Assembly (NCBI GenBank): GCA_019636625.1
Contig: JAHBXE010000001.1
Coordinates: 1-64,000 of the forward strand
Direction: 5' to 3'
Source of the DNA: Phycisphaeraceae bacterium
GTDB lineage: Bacteria > Planctomycetota > Phycisphaerae > Phycisphaerales > UBA1924
Length of the DNA stretch: 64,000 nucleotides
Shown here one piece after another: positions 43,389 to 51,690 of this stretch (its first letter is position 1; every line of letters begins with the position of its first letter). A program made the position numbers and the translations under genes. The notes under the pieces were generated by a model that saw only the letters and a list, made by a program, of their open reading frames with translations, did not search any database and was not told the origin of the DNA.

Positions 43389-44318
43389 TTGAACTCTCCA
43401 CGGCATATTCCCGTCCTGCTGCATGAAGTGGTGGAGGTCCTCGCGCCCCGTGCCGGGGAGACCTTCATTGACGCCACGGCAGGTCTCGGCGGGCACGCCT
43501 CCGCCATCGCCGCCGCCGTATCTCCGGGTGGAGAACCTCTTCGTGTGGTGCTCAACGACACCGATCCGGGCAACCTGATACACGCGGAGGGAGTTGTGCG
43601 GGTGGCCTCGCCCACGGCCACGATCCGAACGCTTCGCGGGAACTTTGCCGATCTTCCGCGGCGTATCGCTGAACTCTTAATACCGGGCGACATGCTGCTG
43701 GCCGACCTTGGCTTCTCCTCCAATCAGATAGAGTCGGCGGAACGGGGATTCTCATTCCAGAGGGAAGGCCCGCTCGACATGCGGTTGGACCCAGCAAGTC
43801 CGACGTCCGCGGCGGACGTGATCGCCTCCTCAACAGAGGCCGAACTGACGCGAATCCTGCGCGAGTACGGCGAGGAGCCCGCCGCGCCCCGCATTGCCCG
43901 AAAACTTGTCGAAACCCGGCGCTCCGCGCCGATAGTCACGACGCGCCATCTCGCGGACATCGTGCGGTCGGTCACTGGGCCAAAGCGGGGGTCAACCGGA
44001 GGCGGATCCGGTCAGATCGACCCGGCCACCAAGACCTTTCAGGCCCTTCGGATCGCCGTCAACGATGAACTCGGAAGTCTCGACGCCCTGCTGTCGGGCC
44101 TCGACCGTCCGCGAGGTTGGCTCAATCCCGGGGCGCGAGTGGCCATTATCTCTTTCCATTCTCTTGAAGACCGGCTCGTCAAGCGAGCCTTCGCCGCGCT
44201 GGTTGCGTCGGGTCGCGCCGAGCCTGTTGGCCGTGGCGTGATTGAAGCTTCCCCGGCGGAGCTGGCCGCCAACCCCCGTTCCCGGTCCGCCAAGCTTCGA
44301 GCGATTCGGTTGCATTGA
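43389..44318 (+). CDS. rsmH: 16S rRNA (cytosine-1402-N4)-methyltransferase
   Basis: Protein of 309 residues (MraW), modifying C1402 in the ribosomal decoding centre. Family blocks: HIPVLLHEVVE at 6-16, the SAM site FIDATAGLGGHASAI at about 27-41, LLADLGFSSNQIE, RGFSFQREGPLDMRLD, ATKTFQALRIAVNDEL, and RVAIISFHSLEDRLVK near the end. No ATG or GTG is well placed; TTG 43389 directly before NSPRHIPVL is the most reasonable start. It is the first gene of a reduced division cluster, as in other bacteria where mraW precedes ftsL and ftsI. Confidence 0.92.
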   Translation: MNSPRHIPVLLHEVVEVLAPRAGETFIDATAGLGGHASAIAAAVSPGGEPLRVVLNDTDPGNLIHAEGVVRVASPTATIRTLRGNFADLPRRIAELLIPGDMLLADLGFSSNQIESAERGFSFQREGPLDMRLDPASPTSAADVIASSTEAELTRILREYGEEPAAPRIARKLVETRRSAPIVTTRHLADIVRSVTGPKRGSTGGGSGQIDPATKTFQALRIAVNDELGSLDALLSGLDRPRGWLNPGARVAIISFHSLEDRLVKRAFAALVASGRAEPVGRGVIEASPAELAANPRSRSAKLRAIRLH

Positions 44319-44374
44319 CCCCCGCCCGGCTGAGCAGGCCGGACAGGGACTTGGTATCTTGATTCCAGCGGGTC

Positions 44375-45457
44375 ATGGCCGACCCGCAACCCGGGCCGCC
44401 CGACCCACGACGGGGAGGGCCAATCGCAAGGATGCGCGGCGTGACGCGTGAACAAAAACTCGCTCTGATTGTTGGTTTCGCCCTTCTCCTCCTGGTTGGT
44501 CTGCTGATCAGCGACCATTTCTCCGGGGCGAGCAAGGCCAAAATCGCACGTGTCGAACCGGACTCCTCGCAGCCGGCGCCTCCGCCCCTCTCGCTCAATA
44601 TTCCAGCCCCGGGTCCGGCTGCTGAAACGCATGTTGCGGCGCCCGGCCGGTCAACCTCCGATGATGTGCTTCAGTTGGTCGTTGCTCCGCCCGCAACGAC
44701 GCCCTCGCAGCCTGAGCCGGCGCCCCAAGGTCTCGCGCCTTTGACGCCGGATCCGGATCGGGTGGCGTCGGGTGCTGGATTGTCTCCATCGCCGGATCCC
44801 AGCAGGCAGGATGCCGGTTCACTCCAGGACCAGATCACGCGAGGCGGCGGGCGACTCTCGCGGGGGCCGGACGGGACGTGGGACATTCACCTCCCCGGCA
44901 ACACCATTCGCGGCGTGTCGTCCACGCCTCAAGCCCCGGCGACGCGGGAGGCAACCGTTGTTGCTCCGAACTCGCCGGATCCGTCGCGCGACAGGAAGAT
45001 CGAGACCGTCAGAACTCACACCGTGAAGTCGGGCGAGACGCTGTACCAGATCGCCAACAGGTATTACGGCAACGGGAACCTGTGGAACCAGCTTGCCAAG
45101 TTCAACAACACGGACAAGACGGGAACGATCCGGGTCGGCGCGACGTTGCGGATCCCGCCCAAGGAATCGCTCTTGGGGAACGCTGCCGCGGCCGCGTCTT
45201 CCAATCCGCCCGTCAGGACGATACCGCCACCTCAGCCAAAGCCGACGCCCCGCCTTGCTGAGCCGGACAAGACGTCGAAGCCCCGAATCGAACTCGCGAG
45301 CTACACGGTTCGCAAGGGTGACACGTTGGGCACGATCTCCCAGAAGACTCTTGGCACCGCCAAGCGGTGGCAGGAAATCGCCGAGTTGAACAAGCTGGAC
45401 GATGAGGATGCCATCGTTGCCGGAACCGTACTGAAGATCCCGGCCAAGCGGAGCTGA
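44375..45457 (+). CDS. membrane-anchored protein with two LysM domains
   Basis: Protein of 360 residues. A membrane helix lies at about 28-45 (LALIVGFALLLLVGLLI) after a short cytoplasmic segment, then a long Pro/Ala-rich linker. LysM 1 at about 215-262 begins HTVKSGETLYQIANRYYG; LysM 2 at about 309-357 begins YTVRKGDTLGTISQKTLG. LysM binds N-acetylglucosamine of peptidoglycan. Its place between rsmH and the ftsL-like gene suggests a role in cell wall synthesis or division, not otherwise proven; I know of no standard dcw member with this architecture. Confidence 0.88.
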   Translation: MADPQPGPPDPRRGGPIARMRGVTREQKLALIVGFALLLLVGLLISDHFSGASKAKIARVEPDSSQPAPPPLSLNIPAPGPAAETHVAAPGRSTSDDVLQLVVAPPATTPSQPEPAPQGLAPLTPDPDRVASGAGLSPSPDPSRQDAGSLQDQITRGGGRLSRGPDGTWDIHLPGNTIRGVSSTPQAPATREATVVAPNSPDPSRDRKIETVRTHTVKSGETLYQIANRYYGNGNLWNQLAKFNNTDKTGTIRVGATLRIPPKESLLGNAAAAASSNPPVRTIPPPQPKPTPRLAEPDKTSKPRIELASYTVRKGDTLGTISQKTLGTAKRWQEIAELNKLDDEDAIVAGTVLKIPAKRS

Positions 45458-45485
45458 ACCGGTTGACCCCGCGTCGGAGTTGTCT

Positions 45486-45779
45486 GTGTTCGGGAAGCTG
45501 GCTGTTCTGATTGTCGCGCTTGGCCTGATCGCCGCATCGCTCCTCGCGATGCGGCAGATGCGGACACAGGCCGCGCACGAGCTGGCGCAGGCGCGTCTTC
45601 GGGCGGTGCGGATCGACCAGGAAACCGCACGCTTGAGGGCGATGATCTCGACCCACGTGAATCCCGAGCGAGTGATCGAGATGGCCTCACGGAGTTACCT
45701 TCTGAAGCCGCTCCTGGCCGAGGAGGAGGCCGCGCGGGGAGCGTCACGGGTCGCCGTCCATCAGGAGCCGTCCCGGTGA
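45486..45779 (+). CDS. FtsL-like small division protein
   Basis: Protein of 97 residues with one membrane helix at about 4-21 (LAVLIVALGLIAASLLA) followed by a heptad-rich helix (ELAQARLRAVRIDQETARLRAMI) and then PERVIEMA, where FtsL/DivIC proteins have a conserved P-x-R-I-E-x-x-A segment. Position directly before ftsI and after rsmH is that of ftsL. Two starts are possible: TTG 45480 and GTG 45486; the latter is better spaced from GGAG at 45475. Its stop overlaps ftsI in GTGA. Confidence 0.75.
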   Translation: MFGKLAVLIVALGLIAASLLAMRQMRTQAAHELAQARLRAVRIDQETARLRAMISTHVNPERVIEMASRSYLLKPLLAEEEAARGASRVAVHQEPSR

Positions 45780-47869
45780 TGCGTGCGACACGGACGGACA
45801 TCGCGGCCCGGGCGATCGTTGGTGTGGTCAGCGCCGGCCTGCTGATCATGGCCGCTCGGGTGGGCCAGTTGCAGCTTTCGCCCAGTCCCCGTCTGGTGCA
45901 GCACATCCAGCCTCGGACATCTGCCGTTTCACTGCCGCCGGATCGAGGGCCGATTCTTGATCGGCGTGGACGGGAACTGGCAACTTCACGCTTCGGATGG
46001 CAGGTGTTCATTGATCCGACGGAGCTGCCGCGCGACAAGAAGACCGGGCAGATCAAGGACCTGGATGCAATCATCGGGAGTTTGGCCGAGGCCATGGGAG
46101 TGCCGGCGGACGAGTTCGGAGAGAAGTTGCTGCTGGTCATCGCGGAGAACGGACGGCGTGCCGCGAATGCTCCGGTGATGCCTGAAGATGGTCCCCCTTC
46201 GGTACGGGAGTTCGTGGGCGGGCTGTTGGGGTTCAAGCGCGAGCCGGAGACGTCCACCGTTCTGGTGTCCATGGACGACGAGGACGACGCGGCCGAGCAG
46301 GGCGGGCCGATTGTTGAACCATACAAGAATCCGATCCGGTATGTGCGGGTTTCCGGAGTCCTGGAGAAGGAGAAGGTCGACAAGGTTCGGGCGCTCAACA
46401 TCAGCGGGGTCCATCTGGAGCAGCGGCTGGTCCGGGAGTACCCGGGCGGCGCGCCGGTCGCGGCGATCATCGGGCGGCTGGGCGGGCAGCTCGACCCCCA
46501 GAGCGGCGCCGAACGTTCCCACAACGAGTTGCTGACGGGCGAGCGGGGGCGTGTGTCGTTTGTCCGGGATTCCACTGGTCGGCCCATCTGGATGAACCCG
46601 GATTCGTACGAGCCGGCGACCCCGGGCAAGTCCCTTCGGCTTTCGATCGACCTCGAACTCCAGCGGCTTGCGACGGAGGAGCTGGTTCGCGGTGTGTACG
46701 AGAACAATGCCGCGGGCGGTCGGTTGGTGCTGATGGACTCGATGACCGGGGAGATTGTGGCGATGGCGGATGTGGTTCGCCATGTGCCGGAGGCGGTGCC
46801 GTTCCCGTGGGCGAATGCGGATGGGAGCATGGATGTTCCGGTGTCGCACGGTGACCGGTACATCACGATTTTTGAGGACACGATGCGTGCGATCGACCCG
46901 GCACTTGGTCGGAACCGGTGCGTGCAGGATGTGTACGAACCGGGTTCGACGTTCAAGCCGTTCGTGTGGGCCGTGGTGACGCAGCTCGGCGTGATCGGGC
47001 TGGAGGAGCACCTGCCGACAGGAAACGGGCAGTGGCGCACGCCCTACGGCCGCACCATCAACGATGTGAAGAAGTTCCCAAGTCTGGCGTGGCAGGATGT
47101 GCTGCTCCACTCGTCGAATATCGGGATGACGCAGGGGGCAATGCGGATCTCGCGTGATCAGTTGCGCAACGCCGTGCTGAGCTTTGGGTTTGGATCGAAG
47201 ACCGACATCGGGTTGCCGGCGGAGACGCCCGGTATCGTGACGTCTCGCAAGGACTGGACGCAGTGGACGCAGACGTCCGTGTCATTCGGGCAGGAAATCG
47301 CCGTGACCCCGGTGCAAATGGCGAGGGCGTTCTGCATCTTCGCCAGGACAGGGCCGCTCGCGGGGACGCTTCCGACGGCGCGGTTGATTGCGCCCGAGTA
47401 CCCCGATCGGCCCGAGCTGTTCCGTCGCGTGGTCGACCCCCGCGCGGCGGAGGAAGTGCGGCGAATCCTCTCTGCTGTAGCAGCGCAGATGGAAGCGAGG
47501 ATGGCGGAGAATGACAAGTCGGAGAGCCACTGGAAGTACGCGATCTTCGGCAAGTCGGGCACAGCGCAGATCCCGCTCGGCAAGGCGCCCAAGGGCAAGC
47601 GACGTCCGCCCGGAAACAAGGGGTACTTCGAGAAGCAGTTCAACTCGAGCTTCATCGCGGCGGGCCCCACCGAGAATCCGAGGTTGGTGTGCCTGGTTGT
47701 GATCGATGATCCAGGGCCGGAGCTGCGGCCGCGCCTGCGTCACTTCGGTTCGCACACGGCCGGGCCTGTCGTGCGCCGGGTTCTGGAAAGGAGCCTGACG
47801 TATCTGGGGGTACCTCCTTCGCCGGAGTCGTCGCGGGTCGAAGCTCCGGCGGGCCCGGTGGCCGAGTGA
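45776..47869 (+). CDS. ftsI: class B penicillin-binding protein (FtsI-like transpeptidase)
   Basis: Protein of 697 residues cross-linking peptidoglycan at the septum. N-terminal membrane helix (about 11-30), the class B dimerisation motif PPDRGPILDRRGRELA, and GVHLEQRLVREYPGG. The transpeptidase domain has all three active-site boxes: S391-T-F-K394 in EPGSTFKPF, S446-S-N448 in HSSNIGM and K593-SGTA. An acidic insert (DDEDDAAEQGG) near 165 is unusual. GTG 45776 overlaps the ftsL-like stop; ATG 45779 is an alternative. Its neighbours make FtsI likelier than the elongation enzyme PBP2. No mur genes follow; the cluster ends here. Confidence 0.92.
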   Translation: MMRATRTDIAARAIVGVVSAGLLIMAARVGQLQLSPSPRLVQHIQPRTSAVSLPPDRGPILDRRGRELATSRFGWQVFIDPTELPRDKKTGQIKDLDAIIGSLAEAMGVPADEFGEKLLLVIAENGRRAANAPVMPEDGPPSVREFVGGLLGFKREPETSTVLVSMDDEDDAAEQGGPIVEPYKNPIRYVRVSGVLEKEKVDKVRALNISGVHLEQRLVREYPGGAPVAAIIGRLGGQLDPQSGAERSHNELLTGERGRVSFVRDSTGRPIWMNPDSYEPATPGKSLRLSIDLELQRLATEELVRGVYENNAAGGRLVLMDSMTGEIVAMADVVRHVPEAVPFPWANADGSMDVPVSHGDRYITIFEDTMRAIDPALGRNRCVQDVYEPGSTFKPFVWAVVTQLGVIGLEEHLPTGNGQWRTPYGRTINDVKKFPSLAWQDVLLHSSNIGMTQGAMRISRDQLRNAVLSFGFGSKTDIGLPAETPGIVTSRKDWTQWTQTSVSFGQEIAVTPVQMARAFCIFARTGPLAGTLPTARLIAPEYPDRPELFRRVVDPRAAEEVRRILSAVAAQMEARMAENDKSESHWKYAIFGKSGTAQIPLGKAPKGKRRPPGNKGYFEKQFNSSFIAAGPTENPRLVCLVVIDDPGPELRPRLRHFGSHTAGPVVRRVLERSLTYLGVPPSPESSRVEAPAGPVAE

Positions 47870-48002
47870 GCCGAGTCTCGATCGTGCGGCGGAGCAAGGG
47901 AAGCGGCGCCGAATCAGGTGAGATGGCGAGTGAGAACGATCACGGGCGCGCGATGGTCGTCGTTCGTTCTCGGCAGGGCGACTTCAGCAAGCGAGAACGG
48001 GT

Positions 48003-49091
48003 TCATCGCGGAACGACATGGATCGCCGGGGCCTTGATATGGGCGGTGACCATGGCGCCGGGCTGAAGGCCGAGGTCCGCGGCGGCGTTTCGGGTGACGA
48101 GGGCGACAAGGTGAAAGCCGCCGTCAAGGATCACGCGGACGACGGGGCCTTCGTGTTCAAGGGAGATGACTCGGGCGGGGATCTGGTTCCGCGCGCTGGT
48201 TGTGCCGCCGGCGCCGGTGTAGAGAGAGACATCTTCGCCTCGGATGCAGAGCCAGACACTTTGCCCCGCGGGAAGTGGCGAGGTGACAACGAGGCGGGTC
48301 TTGCCGCCTTCGACTTCGAGCGTGGCCAAGCCATTGTCGGCGTGGACGACCTTGGCAGGAATCACGGACTCAATGCCGAGCAGCCGGGCGATCTCGGTGT
48401 TCGCAGGTCGTGAGAAGACCGCGTCGAGGGGGCCGCTCTGGTGAACTGTGCCTCTGAGGAGCACCATGAGCTGGTCGCCCAGGGCCATCGCTTCATGCCG
48501 ATCGTGGGTCACGATGAAGCACGGGATCCCGAAGGAAATCAGCAGTTGGCGGAGCTCGCGCCGGAGCGACTCCCGGACGACCGTGTCGAGCGCGGAGAGC
48601 GGCTCATCGAGAAGGAGGAAACGCGGGCGGCGCACGAGCACCCGGGCGAGGGCGATGCGCTGCTGTTCTCCGCCCGAGAGCGTGCGCGGGCTTCGACGTT
48701 CAAGACCGCTGAGCTGCATCATGTCCAGCATCTCGCTGACGCGGCGTCGCCGCTCAGCACGGGAGAGACCACGGAGCCCATAGGCCACATTGGAGCCAAC
48801 GCTCAGGTGAGGGAAGAGGGCGTAGTCCTGGAAGAGGAAACCGACTCCCCGTTGCTGAGGTGAGACGAAGGCTCGGGTGGAGGTGTCGAGCCATGTTGCA
48901 TCGCCGCAGCGGATGACGCCGCGGTCTGGTCGTTCCAGACCGGCGAGACAGCGGAGGATGGTGGTCTTCCCGCATCCGGATGGACCAAAGAGAACGGTGA
49001 CGGAAAAGCGATCGGCAGGGGTCTCAAAGGCGGCCCGGATCGTCGGCCCACCCCGGAAGCGTTTCTCGATGTCGCAAAAGAGGAGGCTCAC
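48003..49091 (-). CDS. modC: molybdate ABC transporter ATPase ModC
   Basis: Protein of 362 residues. The ATPase domain has Walker A GPSGCGKTT at about 35-43, Q-loop GFLFQDYALFPHL, signature LSGGEQQRIALARVLV, Walker B FLLLDEPLSALD and switch His VTHDR. The C-terminal 70 residues form a mop domain (SARNQIPARVISLEHEG and a final V-T-A-H-I-K-A strand), which binds molybdate and is diagnostic for ModC over other importers. ATGA-type overlap with modB. Last gene of the modABC group. Between its end and ftsI (47870-48002) only short inverted words (GAGAACGA/TCGTTCTC) are seen. Confidence 0.93.
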   Translation of the reverse strand: MSLLFCDIEKRFRGGPTIRAAFETPADRFSVTVLFGPSGCGKTTILRCLAGLERPDRGVIRCGDATWLDTSTRAFVSPQQRGVGFLFQDYALFPHLSVGSNVAYGLRGLSRAERRRRVSEMLDMMQLSGLERRSPRTLSGGEQQRIALARVLVRRPRFLLLDEPLSALDTVVRESLRRELRQLLISFGIPCFIVTHDRHEAMALGDQLMVLLRGTVHQSGPLDAVFSRPANTEIARLLGIESVIPAKVVHADNGLATLEVEGGKTRLVVTSPLPAGQSVWLCIRGEDVSLYTGAGGTTSARNQIPARVISLEHEGPVVRVILDGGFHLVALVTRNAAADLGLQPGAMVTAHIKAPAIHVVPR

Positions 49092-49750
49092 AGGGGAAGG
49101 GCCCTTCGCTGGATGGCATAGGGAATGCAGAGTGCCACGAAGGCGAAGGCGAGGAGGACGATGGCGGTCCGGTGGGCCGCGGCGTAGTTGAGGGCCTGCA
49201 CATCATCGTAAATGGCGATGGAGATGGTCCGCGTGACGCCGGGGATGCTGCCACCAACCATGAGTACGACACCGAACTCGCCGACGGTGTGCGCGAACGT
49301 GAGGACGAGGCCGGTCAGGATGCCGGTCCAGGACATCGGCAGGACGACGCGGAGAAAGGTCTGGAATCGGGAGACACCCAGGCACCAGGAGGCTTCGACG
49401 AGGCGGCGGTTGACGGCCGCGAAGCTGGAGGCAAACGGACGCACGGCAAAGGGGATGTTGAAGAGCACGGAGGCGAGGAGGATCCCCGCGAAGGAGAAGG
49501 GGAGCATGCTGCCGGTCATGGACTGGTACGCCTGGCCGAGCGGGCTGCGGGGCCCGGTCGCCCAGAGGATGTAGAAGCCGATGACGGTGGGTGGGAGGAT
49601 GATGGGAAGAGCGACCGCGGCCTCCACGAGAAAGCGTCCACGGAAGCGTGTCGTCGCGAGCCAGTACGCCAGTGGCAGGCCGAGGAAAAAGAGGATGACC
49701 GTGGTGCACGCAGCCAGGCGGAGGGTGAGCCAGATGGCGGTCCAGTCCAT
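49088..49750 (-). CDS. modB: molybdate ABC transporter permease ModB
   Basis: Protein of 220 residues with five to six hydrophobic helices, normal for ModB. Signatures: TLRLAACTTVILFFLGLPLAYWLA at the start, LPIILPPTVIGFYIL, LGVSRFQTFLRVVLPMSWTGILTGLVLTFAHTVGEFGVVLMVGG containing the EAA-loop Gly of importers, and IPGVTRTISIAIYD. It overlaps modC by four bases and follows modA after three, so the three subunits are translated together. Confidence 0.93.
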   Translation of the reverse strand: MDWTAIWLTLRLAACTTVILFFLGLPLAYWLATTRFRGRFLVEAAVALPIILPPTVIGFYILWATGPRSPLGQAYQSMTGSMLPFSFAGILLASVLFNIPFAVRPFASSFAAVNRRLVEASWCLGVSRFQTFLRVVLPMSWTGILTGLVLTFAHTVGEFGVVLMVGGSIPGVTRTISIAIYDDVQALNYAAAHRTAIVLLAFAFVALCIPYAIQRRALPL

Positions 49751-49753
49751 GGG

Positions 49754-50557
49754 TCACTCTCCCGGGAGCATGAAGCCATAGGACTTGAGGATTGCCCGGC
49801 CCTCGGGGGCTGTGACGTACGAGGCGAACTGGCGGGCTGCGGCTCGATCGGCGGCCCAGGACAGAATGACCCCGCCCTGCTCGAGCGGCGGGTACATGTC
49901 CAGAGGGATGAGCCAGAAGCGGCCTTTGTCGCGCATGGAAGGGGCGAGGGCGAGGGAGAGGGCGACAATGCCGATGTCGGCCGCTCCGGACTCAACGAAC
50001 TGGGCTGTTTGAGCGATGTTCTCGCCGAAGACGAAGCGGTCCTTGACCTGATCGTGGATGCCCAGCGAGGTGAGCGCCGCGATGGCGGCACGTCCGTAAG
50101 GTGCGTGCGCCGGGTTGGCGACGGCAATCTTGCGGATGGAGGGGTGGTTCAGCGCCTGGGCCCCAAGCGAGCCGACATCGACCGACGAATCGTTGCGGAC
50201 CCAGATGACAATCTGCCCGATCGCGTAATCAAAAAGGGAGTCGGGGATCGCGTGTCCGGCGTCGATCAGCTTCCTTGGATATTCGATGTCCGCGGAGAAG
50301 AAGAGATCGAACGGGGCCTTGTTTGAAAGCTGCGAATAGAAGTTGCCGGAGGAGCCGTAGGAGACGCTCACATTGATTGCCGGATGAGCGGCGGAGAACG
50401 TTGCGATAACGTCGTCGAGGGCGAACTTGAGGTCCGCGGCGGCGGCGATGCGAACAGAGGCGGAGGTATGGGCCGTCCCGCCGCCGGGTTTCTGTTCGCA
50501 GCCAAGGAGGGCGAAGGCGACGGTAACAAGAGCGATGGCGAGCCGGGGTAAGGCCAT
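49754..50557 (-). CDS. modA: molybdate-binding lipoprotein ModA
   Basis: Protein of 267 residues. Lipobox FALLGC with Cys at about 19. The mature part has the ModA pattern: RIAAAADLKFALDDVIATF, VSYGSSGNFYSQLSNKAPFDLFFSAD, IAVANPAHAPYGRAAIAAL, GENIAQTAQFVESGAADIGIVALS and near the end a G-RAILKSYGF segment. These Ser and Tyr positions line the oxyanion site in ModA. ATG 50557 is the lipoprotein start. No ModE regulator gene or molybdenum-cofactor riboswitch was recognised upstream; only 31 bases separate it from the peptidase-like gene upstream. Confidence 0.93.
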   Translation of the reverse strand: MALPRLAIALVTVAFALLGCEQKPGGGTAHTSASVRIAAAADLKFALDDVIATFSAAHPAINVSVSYGSSGNFYSQLSNKAPFDLFFSADIEYPRKLIDAGHAIPDSLFDYAIGQIVIWVRNDSSVDVGSLGAQALNHPSIRKIAVANPAHAPYGRAAIAALTSLGIHDQVKDRFVFGENIAQTAQFVESGAADIGIVALSLALAPSMRDKGRFWLIPLDMYPPLEQGGVILSWAADRAAARQFASYVTAPEGRAILKSYGFMLPGE

Positions 50558-50588
50558 TGGCCCACTATACCGCGTCCAGTGGATGTGT

Positions 50589-51686
50589 TCAGTCGAACGG
50601 TCGCTGGCCCGCGAGGATGCGGTCCTTGGAACCCCGCACGATAGCTTGAACGTACGCGGCATAGGCGTGCTCCGCAGCGGGCAGGTTGGGCGTGAAGTAC
50701 GTGGTGAAGGCCTCACTGCCGCGGCGCTCGCGGGCGAGAAGCTGGGAAGCGCCGGGGCCGTGGCGGTGGTCGATGGCCTGACGGAGGTTGCCGGCCGCGG
50801 CGTCTTGGAGGATACGGGTGAGCGGCATCGAAGTCGGGAGGCCTGTGTCGATGGCATGGGGATCAACGAGGAAGTGGGCGAGAGCCCATGTTTGAGCGTA
50901 GTAGGTGAGGGCGAGATCGGTGTCGGAGGCGAGGAGGGCGGCGGGGGAGATGTCAAGCAATCGGGAGAGTGGGATGAGCCGGCCGGAGGCAGCGGCGCCC
51001 GCGAGCTGCTCGAAGCGTTCGGGGTTGGCCCATGGACGGAAGAGGGGGAGGTGAATGTCGGAGGGGTCGGGGATGAAGCCCTCCATGTAGGCCGCGAGGC
51101 CCTCTTCCAGCCAGACGGGGAGTTCGTGCTTGAAGGTGCGCTGGGTGTACTGGTGCCAGCCCTCGTGGGCAGCAATGGCCAAGGTGTCGCGATGGCCGAT
51201 CGTGAAGAGCAGGGCACGGCCGCCGGAGGCGAATCCGCCGCGCTGGATGCGGAGGTAGGGCCCGGCATGGATCCCCATGATGTGACGGGTGAGGGCCTGC
51301 CACTGGGCGCGGTCGGCCATGAGGAAAGTGTCGAGCTTGAGGTCGGGCGTGGGGAGCGGCGTGATAGCGGTGGTGTAGTGGTTGAGCGCGCGTTCGAGGA
51401 AGACCGGGAGAGCATCCCGCAGGTTGGGGTCGGTTTCCGTTGTGAACACGCGATAGTGGTGGGTGCGGATGAGCCGGCCCTCGGCGGATTCGAAGGCCCA
51501 CGATTCGGTCGACACGACAGCGGTGTTCGCCGTGACGGGAGGGCTCAGTACGGCGGGAGAGCCGGACGGACTTCGAGACGAGCACGATGAGAGAGTGACG
51601 AGCAGGAAGAGGGCCGCGAGCCGGGCGAATCGTCCGTCATCCGGGCGGACGATGGAGCATCCTGGTTGGCGGTGCGGAAAGTTCAT
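50589..51686 (-). CDS. gluzincin-like lipoprotein with HExxH motif
   Basis: Protein of 365 residues. N-terminal hydrophobic segment ends in LSSC, a probable lipobox (about residue 35). The zinc site HEGWH within LAIAAHEGWHQYTQRTF is an HExxH, and WLEEGLAAYMEG about 20 residues later supplies the third ligand Glu, the layout of peptidase MA-like gluzincins; planctomycete DUF1570 proteins look similar. Substrate unknown; likely acts in the periplasm. It follows valS by four bases and may be cotranscribed. ATG 51686 avoids overlapping valS. Confidence 0.75.
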   Translation of the reverse strand: MNFPHRQPGCSIVRPDDGRFARLAALFLLVTLSSCSSRSPSGSPAVLSPPVTANTAVVSTESWAFESAEGRLIRTHHYRVFTTETDPNLRDALPVFLERALNHYTTAITPLPTPDLKLDTFLMADRAQWQALTRHIMGIHAGPYLRIQRGGFASGGRALLFTIGHRDTLAIAAHEGWHQYTQRTFKHELPVWLEEGLAAYMEGFIPDPSDIHLPLFRPWANPERFEQLAGAAASGRLIPLSRLLDISPAALLASDTDLALTYYAQTWALAHFLVDPHAIDTGLPTSMPLTRILQDAAAGNLRQAIDHRHGPGASQLLARERRGSEAFTTYFTPNLPAAEHAYAAYVQAIVRGSKDRILAGQRPFD

Positions 51687-51690
51687 CAGA

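Noticed and set aside
45776..47869. Assignment as elongation-type PBP2 (MrdA)
   Set aside because: It directly follows rsmH and an FtsL-like gene with a stop/start overlap, the classical place of ftsI; no rodA or mreC is near.
49754..50557. Tungstate- or sulfate-type importer
   Set aside because: The mop domain in the ATPase and the ModA-type binding motifs favour molybdate, although tungstate uptake cannot be excluded from sequence.
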